NCBI GenBank assembly: GCA_964574215.1
Contig: CAZNLR010000049.1
Location: 1 to 35,148, forward strand
DNA from: GCA-2725625 sp964574215
GTDB taxonomy: Bacteria; Pseudomonadota; Alphaproteobacteria; Rhodospirillales; UBA2165
Length of the DNA stretch: 35,148 nt
Direction of reading: 5' to 3'
In this document: positions 23,706 to 31,047 of the stretch, in pieces
How positions within the stretch are numbered: position 1 is the stretch's first letter
Layout: each line of letters begins with the position of its first letter
The notes under the pieces: generated by a model
Told to the model about the DNA's origin: nothing
Databases searched by the model: none
Seen by the model: the letters and a program-made list of their open reading frames with translations, nothing else
Translations under genes and position numbers: made by a program

Positions 23706-25214
23706 TTAGGCTTCTTCGAAAGGTTTGTCCTCGAAGACGTCAATCTTCGGCGCGTCACCGTCGAAGCCCACTTCGTTCCATCTTTTCACAGCATTCTCGT
23801 ACGCCTTTTTCGACAGTTTGCTGCGGGGTGAGAAGCTGTCGATATATTTAAACTCCATGCAGGCGTTGATCAGGCATTTGGAACCCCAGGGGCGCTCTTC
23901 CGGCGGATTCTGACTGGGATCCAGATAGGTGCTCCAGGTTTCCCGTAGGATATCGATGGATTTATCGGGCCGGGACCTAGTCACCATGGCCCAGATTACT
24001 TCCGACAGGTTGGTTGCATCCACATCGTCATCGACGACCACGATATATTTGGAGAAATATGCGCCGCCCATGCATTGGGCCGCCAACGCCATGACCTGAG
24101 CGGCGTGACCGGCATACATCTGCTTGATGGAAACGACAGTCATGCCCCATCCGGCGGCTTCGGGCGGCGACCAGACCGCCTTGATGCCGGGCACGCCCAT
24201 GGCGTCCAAATCGTTCCATATTTTCGACGCCCGCGTCATGGCCCAGAAAAGACCGCATTCGTTGGACGGCCAATCGGACATCAGGGCGCTGGTCAATATC
24301 GGGTTGTCTTTGTACCGTACCCGTTCAATCCGGATGTAAGGCGTGGGACGTTCCGGCCTGCCGTAGTAGCCGGTGAACTCGCCGAACGGTCCCTCGGCAA
24401 AGGTCTCATCGGGATAACAGAAGCCTTCGACGATAATCTCCGCGCCTGCCGGCAGGGTCAGGCCGGTGAGGTCGCTTTCAAAGACGTCGATCGGTTTACC
24501 GGCGATACCGCCGTAATATTCATATTCCGATTGGGTCTTCGGGAAGCTGGTGGCGGCGACAATGAACAGCAACGGATCGATGCCGTAAACGCCCGCTACG
24601 GGCGCCGGTTTACCCATGGCCCACCATTTTTCACGGTCGAGCAGGGCGTCCTTGCCCGGTGATACATAAAAACCCACTTCGTTTTTGTCTTTGATCATCT
24701 GCCGGTAGGTGCCCAGGTTGATGCGGCCGCTTTCCGGGTCCTGGGTGATGACGGCATCACAGGTGCCCAGATATTTGCCGCCGTCCAAGGGCCACATGCG
24801 GGGGGCCGGAAATTTGGTGATGTCGACTTCGTCGCCATTGTCGATGTTTTGGTTGACGACGGCTTCGTCGTCGCGAACCAGGGCCGGCATCAATTTGTCG
24901 CCCATTTTGTCTTTGAGGATTTTCACCACCTCGACATAGTCGTCGGTCGGTTCCTCGTTGATGGCCAGGCAAATTCGGCGCAGGCTGCTGCCCAATATAT
25001 TGTAGAGCCCCCGGTATCCGTCGTGGCCTTTCAGGTTTTCGAACATCAAGGCGGGGCTGCCGATCTCCTTGCCGGAGAGATAGGCCAGGGTGGAGGATTC
25101 CAGATCGGTATCGACCTCCGCCGTGATGGTTTTCAGCTCACCATGCTCTTCAGCTATTTCGAGCCATTTTTCCAAATCGCTGAGTTGGGTTTTGTTGGTT
25201 AATTGATCGTCCAT
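23706..25214 (-). CDS. UbiD-family prFMN-dependent decarboxylase, Asp-type copy (first gene of leftward operon)
   Basis: 502 residues from the ATG at 25214. This start is chosen because TGGAGG (25221-25226 read leftward) sits 6 nt before it; a GTG 6 bp further upstream is too close to that site. Motifs: N166/R171 in INLGTYRQM, D189 in SPGKDALL, E230 in SEYEYYGG, E274/E279 in AEGPFGEFTGYY. Residue numbers are the same as in the 9359 paralogue, and DNA-level identity between the two is high in places. It is promoter-proximal in the leftward operon and faces the IclR gene across a 137-bp control region with a consensus-like promoter, so it is probably the directly induced gene of this arm. Confidence 0.93.
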   Translation of the reverse strand: MDDQLTNKTQLSDLEKWLEIAEEHGELKTITAEVDTDLESSTLAYLSGKEIGSPALMFENLKGHDGYRGLYNILGSSLRRICLAINEEPTDDYVEVVKILKDKMGDKLMPALVRDDEAVVNQNIDNGDEVDITKFPAPRMWPLDGGKYLGTCDAVITQDPESGRINLGTYRQMIKDKNEVGFYVSPGKDALLDREKWWAMGKPAPVAGVYGIDPLLFIVAATSFPKTQSEYEYYGGIAGKPIDVFESDLTGLTLPAGAEIIVEGFCYPDETFAEGPFGEFTGYYGRPERPTPYIRIERVRYKDNPILTSALMSDWPSNECGLFWAMTRASKIWNDLDAMGVPGIKAVWSPPEAAGWGMTVVSIKQMYAGHAAQVMALAAQCMGGAYFSKYIVVVDDDVDATNLSEVIWAMVTRSRPDKSIDILRETWSTYLDPSQNPPEERPWGSKCLINACMEFKYIDSFSPRSKLSKKAYENAVKRWNEVGFDGDAPKIDVFEDKPFEEA

Positions 25215-25220
25215 GACCAC

Positions 25221-25226
25221 CCTCCA
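25221..25226 (-). promoter_or_regulatory. Ribosome binding site fixing the start of the 23706-25214 UbiD gene
   Basis: TGGAGG on the minus strand lies 6 nt before the ATG at 25214. Spacing selects this ATG over the GTG at 25220. Confidence 0.75.
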
Positions 25227-25266
25227 AAAAATAAACTTCGAATTCTTATAAAAAATTATTGAGCAA

Positions 25267-25294
25267 ATTTTAGTGGCAACATTTGCGGTGTCAA
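25267..25294 (-). promoter_or_regulatory. Sigma70-type promoter for the leftward UbiD operon
   Basis: Reading the minus strand, a perfect TTGACA (25294-25289) is followed after 16 bp by TAAAAT (25272-25267), five of six matches to the consensus -10. Transcription would start near 25260 and run into the Asp-type UbiD gene. The palindrome at 25302-25316 lies 7 bp upstream of this -35, a position suited to activation by the divergent IclR protein. Confidence 0.65.
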
Positions 25295-25296
25295 CA

Positions 25297-25302
25297 TATA
25301 AT
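25297..25302 (+). promoter_or_regulatory. -10 element (TATAAT) for the IclR gene
   Basis: A perfect TATAAT lies 50 bp upstream of the IclR ATG. The -35 at 17-bp spacing is only TGGCAA (25274-25279, three of six matches), so the promoter may be moderate. The downstream palindrome overlaps its last base and the expected start site. Confidence 0.5.
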
Positions 25303-25316
25303 GAACCAATGGTTCA
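25302..25316 (+). promoter_or_regulatory. 15-bp palindromic operator candidate, likely IclR site
   Basis: TGAACCAATGGTTCA has perfect 6-bp arms TGAACC/GGTTCA around AAT. The arm core GAACC recurs at 25323-25327, 20 bp from the first. Length and symmetry fit operators of IclR-family regulators, which are often near 15-bp palindromes. It would block the IclR transcript (autorepression) while sitting just upstream of the leftward promoter. Confidence 0.6.
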
Positions 25317-25351
25317 CAATAAGAACCAGATAAAATCACTTAAGGTGAAAT

Positions 25352-26101
25352 ATGAAAACGGTAAATTCACTGCAACGGGGCCTCGCCGTTCTTCAGGCTG
25401 TCAACGAAAACGGTGGTTGCCAGATCAAGGACCTGCAAAAACTGGTCGATCTGCCCAAACCGACCATCGTGCGGATGGTAAAAACGCTTTTTGAAGCCGG
25501 ATATGTCGCAAAGGACCGGTCGGGAACCTACAAAGTGGCGGCGAAAGTCATGTCATTATCGAACCGATACGACTTGGATGAGGATCTGATGATTGCGGCA
25601 AAACCGGTTCTGGAAAAACTGCGAGAGGACATTACCTGGCCGTCTGATTTGGCGTCATTCGACGGCGACGCCATGGTCATTCTCGATACCGGCATTGCAC
25701 CAGGGACCTTGGGGCTGAACAGGAGCAGGGGGTCCCGATTGCCGGTTTTATCGACATCCTTGGGCCGCGCCTATCTCGCCTTTTGTGATCGCGATGCCCA
25801 AGAGGACGTACTGCCAAAGCTGATCGATGCGGAGAAGCACCTAGGATACGGCAAAATCAGCCGGAAGAGAATTCAGCGAATCCTGAACGAAACGAAGGCC
25901 AGCGGCTATGCGGTGGGTGACGCCGAGTATATTAAAAGTACGCGGGCTGTGGCGGTGCCGATTATGGTCGACGGTAAGCCTATCGCGACGGTCAATTTGA
26001 TGGTGGTGACAACGGCAATGGTCATGGAGGAACTCGAAAAACTATTCGTAAAACCCTTGCAGACAGCGGCCCAGCAAATAGCTGAAGCGATTTCCCGGTG
26101 A
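25352..26101 (+). CDS. IclR-family transcriptional regulator
   Basis: 249 residues, the normal IclR length. The N-terminal winged helix-turn-helix is clear: SLQRGLAVLQAVNENGG, then IKDLQKLVDLPKPTIVRMVK and the wing AGYVAKDRSGTYKVA (about residues 5-70). The effector domain ends with AVAVPIMVDGKPIATVNLMV. The ATG is preceded by aaggtgaaat. The gene diverges from the three-UbiD/SDR operon. IclR proteins commonly control adjacent aromatic-acid catabolic genes in response to the substrate or a ring-derived product, so the leftward operon is the probable target, with the palindrome at 25302-25316 the probable site. The YciI-like gene follows 31 bp later. Confidence 0.95.
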   Translation: MKTVNSLQRGLAVLQAVNENGGCQIKDLQKLVDLPKPTIVRMVKTLFEAGYVAKDRSGTYKVAAKVMSLSNRYDLDEDLMIAAKPVLEKLREDITWPSDLASFDGDAMVILDTGIAPGTLGLNRSRGSRLPVLSTSLGRAYLAFCDRDAQEDVLPKLIDAEKHLGYGKISRKRIQRILNETKASGYAVGDAEYIKSTRAVAVPIMVDGKPIATVNLMVVTTAMVMEELEKLFVKPLQTAAQQIAEAISR

Positions 26102-26132
26102 CCAAGTCTCTTGATACGAAAAGGCGGAAAAC

Positions 26133-26447
26133 ATGCTTTTTATGATCTACGGTGTGGACGGCCCAAATTCAAAAGCTCTTCGCGCCTCTGTAAAGGCGGC
26201 TCATTTCGCCTATCTTGAGGAACATCAGGACGTTTTGGTTCTGGGCGGCGCCACCCTGGGCGAAGATGGTGAAACGAGGACCGGCAGCGTCCTCATCGTC
26301 AATGTTGAGGATTTAAATGCGGCCAAGGGTTTTTCCAAAAATGAGCCGTTTCGAAAAGCCGGGGTGTTTGAACAAGTCACCGTAACGCGCATGCGCCGCG
26401 GTCAATGGAATCCGGATGCAGCGCCGAAAACACCCGAAGGGCATTGA
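26133..26447 (+). CDS. YciI-like (YCII domain) protein
   Basis: 104 residues with the ferredoxin-like YCII fold expected from MLFMIYGVDGPNS, an exposed helix with H29 (KAAHFAYLEEH), LGGATLGEDGETRTGSVLIV and EPFRKAGVFEQVTVTRMR. Family members include small enzymes or accessory proteins near aromatic and chlorinated-aromatic catabolism (chloromuconolactone dehalogenase-like), with a conserved His-Asp pair. The exact reaction here is unknown. An aaggcgg ribosome site lies before the ATG, 31 bp after the IclR stop, so the two are likely one transcript. Confidence 0.88.
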   Translation: MLFMIYGVDGPNSKALRASVKAAHFAYLEEHQDVLVLGGATLGEDGETRTGSVLIVNVEDLNAAKGFSKNEPFRKAGVFEQVTVTRMRRGQWNPDAAPKTPEGH

Positions 26448-26908
26448 ATTTACTATCTTTTACACAGTTTCAGTCGGGTAAATCCTTACCCGCCTAATGC
26501 CACAGCTTACCAACCATTAAAAGAATTATTACTCGAAATGCATCTAATTATAAAATAATGTCTGAGTACTATTGTATTTTTATTTCCCGTTTATCATCAA
26601 CGGTCCGTAAATTAACTACTATGCTAAATTTTTATATCAATTCAAAATAAATCCCTACCTTACGGGAGATGCTAGATAAAGTTTTCGTTGTTACAAAACG
26701 ATTCATTATTTCACTTTATTTCATAAAAAATTGCAGTTTTCTGCGCTAAAAATAGGTTATTATCAAAAATCGCTTATACTGAAATAATTTGAAATTTAAT
26801 TATTGAATTAATAGTGAATTTAATTTATTTCATAATGATAAGTAAAATAATAATATAAGCGGAATAAAATGTAAGTAAAAATTTATATTTAAAAATAATG
26901 AAACTAAT
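26448..26908. other. AT-rich intergenic region, no gene seen
   Basis: 461 bp that is strikingly A/T-rich compared with the flanking genes. It holds a 7-bp inverted repeat near its left end and a 12-bp sequence, TTTATTTCATAA, found twice (26715-26726 and 26824-26835). I see no convincing ORF, RNA gene or strong promoter. It must contain the promoter of the hybrid kinase unless that gene is read from upstream. Confidence 0.7.
26475..26492 (+). terminator. Inverted repeat after the YciI gene, possible terminator without a T-run
   Basis: CGGGTAA (26475-26481), loop ATCC, TTACCCG (26486-26492): a perfect 7-bp stem 27 bp after the YciI stop. No T-run follows, so it could be a factor-dependent end or an RNA 3' stabiliser rather than an intrinsic terminator. 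Confidence 0.35.
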
Positions 26909-29821
26909 ATGTCGGTTTCAGGTGAAATAACAGCAGGATTGAGGGATGGAGAGCTAATACCGAATGTGAGCAGCTCCAGCATTTCGATTAGGCTGGCTAT
27001 TATTTGCACTGTTACGGCTCTTGTGATCCTGTATTTCGATTTGTCCCTGCCCCTCGGCGTCGCGGGCGGCGTGCCGTACGTGGCGCTGGTTCTGTTGGGA
27101 AACTGGTCAAAAAACCAAAAATTTATCATCGTTCTGGCGATTGCCGGTTCCGTCCTCACTGCCGTTGGATTCTATGCATCGCCGAAAGGGGGAATTCTCT
27201 GGGTCGTCCTAACCAACCGGGGACTGGCCATATTCGCCATATGGGTGACGGCAATCCTGTTAATCCATCGCGTCCGTGTCGACTTGCAGCTCATTAATTC
27301 TCACGCCAAGTTGGAAGACCGCGTTCTCGAACGGACCCGGATGTTGTCAGATGAAATAAAGGAACGGAAGTCGATTGAAGAGAAATTGAGCAAGGCGCGT
27401 GACTATCTGGAGTTACGCGTTGAGGAGCGCACCCGGTCATTGCGCCAGGAGGTGGTCGAACGAAATTATATCGAAAAATCGCTTCGAGAAGAGGAGGCCA
27501 GACACCGGGCTGTTTTTGATTCGGCCCTTGATGGCATTTTAACGATTAACGACAAGGGCTGTATCGATACCGCCAATCCGGAAGCCGAGAAAATTTTCGG
27601 ATACGGGCATGAAATGATTGTGGGCAAGCCTTTTTCCGCGCTCGTGTCTTCCAAGGGGGAAGTGAATTGTTGGGAACTCTTTGTCGATTTTGACAAAGAC
27701 AACCTCGAATTAACCGGACGCCGTCAAGAAATGGTGGGCATTAAAAAAGACGGCTCCGAAATTCCCATCGAAATCGTCATTTCTCAGCTGGAACTGGACG
27801 GCAAGCAGCGGTTCGTTGGAATTCTCCGCAATATCACCGACCGCAAAGCCGCCCAAGAAGCCTTGAGCGAGAGCGAAACCAAATTTAGAGACTTTACGGA
27901 AACGGCATCCGATTGGGTGTGGGAAACGGGGCCGGATTCGCGCTTCTCCCATTTCTCCGATCATTTTTACGAGTCCCTGGATATTGAGCCGTCGGACATA
28001 ATCGGTAAAACGCCAAATCAATTTTTTGATTCATCGGCCAACAAAGGATTACTGGATCTAAAACCTCGAAATGACCCTGGTAAAAAATATGAAGATCAAG
28101 AATTGGCCTCTTTCAAGGGGTATATTGTCGAATTCATCCGCGATGACGGGGATGTTCACTTTTTAAGCATCAACGGAAAACCCGTTTACAATCGCAGCGG
28201 AGATTTCGCCGGTTATCGCGGAACGGGAACCGATATCAGCGGTCTGGTACGGGCGGAATCAGCTGCCGACAACCAGAAACGGCGCGCCGAAAAATTTCTG
28301 GACGTCACCGAAGCCATAATCGTCGGGTTGGATTGGCATGGCAACATAGAGACCGTAAACAGTAAGACCGCGGACTTGCTCGGATACGCCGAGGACGAAT
28401 TGATCGGCAGGAATTGGTTTGACGTCGCCATACCTGAGTCCGAACGCGAACCTGTCGGCGCTGTTTTCTCTTCTCTAATGAAGGGAGAGCTGAAAAATGT
28501 CGAACACTATGAAAACGCTATTTTAACCAAGTCTGGAGAAGAAATATTCATTTCCTGGCATAACGTTCTTCAAACGGATCAATCCGGTAAGATTATCGGT
28601 ACGCTGAGTTCCGGACAAAATATCACGGGACGAAAAATGGCCGAATTGGAGTTGAAAGAAGCCAAAGAACAAGCCGAAGAAGCCAGCCAGGCGAAATCTG
28701 AGTTCCTTTCTTCCATGAGCCATGAATTGCGTACGCCCATGAACGCGATATTGGGATTCGGCCAATTGCTTCAGCACAATCCGTCCGAACCCTTGTCGAT
28801 AAAGCAGATGGATTACACGACGCAAATACTGAAAAGCGGCGATCACTTGCTGGAACTGATCGATCAGGTTCTTGATTTGGCGAAGATCGAATCCGGGACG
28901 ATCTCTCTCACCGCCGAGATCGTCGAACCCCATCAGGTTGTCGACGAATGTATCGATATGCTATCTGGCCGTGCCGCCAAGGAAAATGTCGAAATAATCT
29001 GCTTAGAACCGAAATTTGATCTGCCCAGATTGGCGATCGATAAAGGACGGTTCCGGCAGGTTTTGCTCAACTTGCTATCCAATGCCGTTAAATATAACCG
29101 TCCCGGCGGATCAATCCAAATAACGCTGGCACCGCAGGACGAAACATATTTACGGATTGTGGTTAAGGATACCGGATTTGGAATTCCCAAAGATAAAGCG
29201 AAAGACCTGTTCGAGCCGTTCAGCCGGTTGGGAAGGGAATCGGGTGAAATTGAAGGTACAGGCATTGGTCTTTCAATTACACGTCAGCTGATCGAACTCC
29301 TGAATGGACGGATCGGTTTCGAAAGCAAAGAGAATATCGGCAGTACGTTCTGGGTAGATTTCCCTATTACAGCGTTGGATTATGATGCCGAAATCGCCCT
29401 TGCGCAAAAGTCTGAGGATCATCTTCTTTCCGGCCAGTTGAATGAAGACGGCATCCCAAATACCATTCTCTACATCGAGGACAACACCGCTAATTTGAAT
29501 TTAATGAAAGAAGTGATCAGAAAACTGCCGTATTTCAAAATGCTGGCGGCGCATAATGCGGAAATAGGGCTGGAAATTGCGAAACAGAAACAGCCGGATT
29601 TGGTTTTAATGGATATAAATTTGCCCGGCATGAACGGTATTGAAGCCCTAAAAAGTATGCAAAACGATGAACTCACCATGGATATTCCTGTCATCGCCTT
29701 GACGGCGGAAGCCATGCCACAAGATATTGAGCGGGGTAAGGCGGCCGGCTTCAAGGATTACATCACTAAACCGATAAATGTATCGAAAGTCCTAAACGTC
29801 ATTGAAGACGTGCTGTCCTGA
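26909..29821 (+). CDS. Hybrid sensor histidine kinase with membrane domain, PAS domains and C-terminal receiver
   Basis: 970 residues. About four membrane helices (residues 27-120) are followed by a charged coiled coil (125-200), a PAS domain (198-314), two further PAS-like domains (about 322-450 and 465-585), and HisKA with phospho-acceptor H605 in MSHELRTPMNAILGF. The HATPase domain has N-box NLLSNAVKYN, G1 DTGFGIP and G2 GTGIGLSI. The receiver domain has LYIEDN, D902 in LMDINLPGMNG, and TKPINV. It senses a signal at the membrane or in the cytoplasm by PAS and relays phosphate to its own receiver; a downstream phosphotransferase must lie elsewhere. No ribosome site is obvious before the ATG at 26909. 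A GTG at 26966 with an upstream ggagag is an alternative start that keeps all domains. Confidence 0.92.
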   Translation: MSVSGEITAGLRDGELIPNVSSSSISIRLAIICTVTALVILYFDLSLPLGVAGGVPYVALVLLGNWSKNQKFIIVLAIAGSVLTAVGFYASPKGGILWVVLTNRGLAIFAIWVTAILLIHRVRVDLQLINSHAKLEDRVLERTRMLSDEIKERKSIEEKLSKARDYLELRVEERTRSLRQEVVERNYIEKSLREEEARHRAVFDSALDGILTINDKGCIDTANPEAEKIFGYGHEMIVGKPFSALVSSKGEVNCWELFVDFDKDNLELTGRRQEMVGIKKDGSEIPIEIVISQLELDGKQRFVGILRNITDRKAAQEALSESETKFRDFTETASDWVWETGPDSRFSHFSDHFYESLDIEPSDIIGKTPNQFFDSSANKGLLDLKPRNDPGKKYEDQELASFKGYIVEFIRDDGDVHFLSINGKPVYNRSGDFAGYRGTGTDISGLVRAESAADNQKRRAEKFLDVTEAIIVGLDWHGNIETVNSKTADLLGYAEDELIGRNWFDVAIPESEREPVGAVFSSLMKGELKNVEHYENAILTKSGEEIFISWHNVLQTDQSGKIIGTLSSGQNITGRKMAELELKEAKEQAEEASQAKSEFLSSMSHELRTPMNAILGFGQLLQHNPSEPLSIKQMDYTTQILKSGDHLLELIDQVLDLAKIESGTISLTAEIVEPHQVVDECIDMLSGRAAKENVEIICLEPKFDLPRLAIDKGRFRQVLLNLLSNAVKYNRPGGSIQITLAPQDETYLRIVVKDTGFGIPKDKAKDLFEPFSRLGRESGEIEGTGIGLSITRQLIELLNGRIGFESKENIGSTFWVDFPITALDYDAEIALAQKSEDHLLSGQLNEDGIPNTILYIEDNTANLNLMKEVIRKLPYFKMLAAHNAEIGLEIAKQKQPDLVLMDINLPGMNGIEALKSMQNDELTMDIPVIALTAEAMPQDIERGKAAGFKDYITKPINVSKVLNVIEDVLS

Positions 29822-29830
29822 CATCCCCTC

Positions 29831-29849
29831 TCGGTGTCCGAATTTTTTT
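29831..29849 (+). terminator. Weak intrinsic terminator after the hybrid kinase
   Basis: TCGG/CCGA (29831-29834 and 29838-29841) closes a 3-nt loop and is followed by A then seven T. The stem is only 4 bp, so efficiency is doubtful, but location 10 bp after the stop and the T-run favour it. Confidence 0.4.
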
Positions 29850-29953
29850 AGTCGCGCCCATCATAAATTACTGAAACCCCTTCCATTTGGTGCCCGATCA
29901 GTCCAAATTTATACTGATGCCTTTGGGTTGGCAGTTTGGAGATCCGTATCGTC

Positions 29954-31036
29954 ATGAGCGAAGTACTGGTTTTAGGGGCCGGTAAAATCGGTATTGCGGT
30001 GGCGCAAATGCTGCAGGCAACCGGCGATTACCTCGTCGAACTGGCGGATTACGTCGATCAGCCGGGGTTTTTGGCCGGTCATCCCGACATTGCCTATAAA
30101 AAAGTGGATGTGACCGATGAAAAGGCGCTCGGCACTGCACTCGCCGGAAAAAAAGCCGTGATCAGCGCTTTGCCTTTTTATTTGGATTTGGGCGTCGCCA
30201 GAGTGGCGAAAAAGGTTGGCGTTCATTATTTCGACCCGACCGAAGACGTCCATACGGCGCGGGAAATCCGTCGCCTGGCCGAAGATGCAGATACTGTTTT
30301 CGTCCCGCAATGTGGATTGGCGCCCGGATTTATAGCCATTGCTGCGCACCATCTGGTCAAGCATTTCGAAGAACCGCAAGATGTAAAGCTGCGTGTCGGC
30401 GCGTTGCCGCAATATCCGGATAACGCTTTGAAATATAATCTGACCTGGAGCACCGATGGTCTGATCAACGAGTATTGTAATCCATGTGAGGCGATTTATG
30501 AGGGCGAAAGAAGAGAGGTGTTGCCGCTGGAGGGCTTGGAACATTTCTCGTTAGACGGCGTTAGATACGAAGCGTTCTCGACCTCCGGCGGTATCGGCAG
30601 TCTTTGTGAAACGTTGGAAGGGCAGGTTGAAAATCTAAACTATAAAACCGTCCGATATCCGGGCCACCGGGACATGATCAAGATGTTGGCGGACGATCTC
30701 AATCTGTGCGCCCGTCGTGATGTGTTCAAGGACGTTATTGAACACGGCATTCCTTTGACCGAGCAAGACGTGGTTATCATTTTCGTTACCGTCAGGGGAC
30801 GGCGCAATGACGAATTGATGCAGGAATCCTACGCCAAAAAAATCTATGCGGAGGAGAGTGATAGCACTTCTTTGGCTGGTCCTTGGAGTGCCATCCAACT
30901 TACGACCGCAACCGCTATTTGTGCCGTTGTCGACCTGCATAACAATGGAAAATTGGAGAACAAGGGCTTCGTAAAACAGGAGGATATCGATTTCGAGGAT
31001 TTCATTTCTAATCGCTTCGGAAAAGTCTACGGCTAG
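29954..31036 (+). CDS. Saccharopine dehydrogenase-like oxidoreductase
   Basis: 360 residues from the ATG at 29954, chosen because MSEVLVLGAGKIGIAVAQML is the expected Rossmann start. A TTG at 29936 would add six residues. The N-terminal NAD(P) domain is followed by a family-typical middle section: PQCGLAPGFIAIAAHHLV, then SFxTSGGIGSL-like AFSTSGGIGSL and a substrate domain with RYPGHRDMIKML. This matches the saccharopine dehydrogenase family, whose glutamate-forming members release 2-aminoadipate semialdehyde. The next gene, 11 bp downstream, is an antiquitin-like dehydrogenase that oxidises that semialdehyde, so the pair fits late lysine catabolism. No lysine-ketoglutarate reductase gene is seen, so the entry step is either elsewhere or different. 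Confidence 0.85.
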   Translation: MSEVLVLGAGKIGIAVAQMLQATGDYLVELADYVDQPGFLAGHPDIAYKKVDVTDEKALGTALAGKKAVISALPFYLDLGVARVAKKVGVHYFDPTEDVHTAREIRRLAEDADTVFVPQCGLAPGFIAIAAHHLVKHFEEPQDVKLRVGALPQYPDNALKYNLTWSTDGLINEYCNPCEAIYEGERREVLPLEGLEHFSLDGVRYEAFSTSGGIGSLCETLEGQVENLNYKTVRYPGHRDMIKMLADDLNLCARRDVFKDVIEHGIPLTEQDVVIIFVTVRGRRNDELMQESYAKKIYAEESDSTSLAGPWSAIQLTTATAICAVVDLHNNGKLENKGFVKQEDIDFEDFISNRFGKVYG

Positions 31037-31047
31037 GCGGGAGACCC

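Noticed and set aside
26715..26835. 12-bp direct repeat TTTATTTCATAA as an attachment site or iteron
   Set aside because: Only two copies in very AT-rich DNA and no integrase or replication gene nearby; chance is likely.
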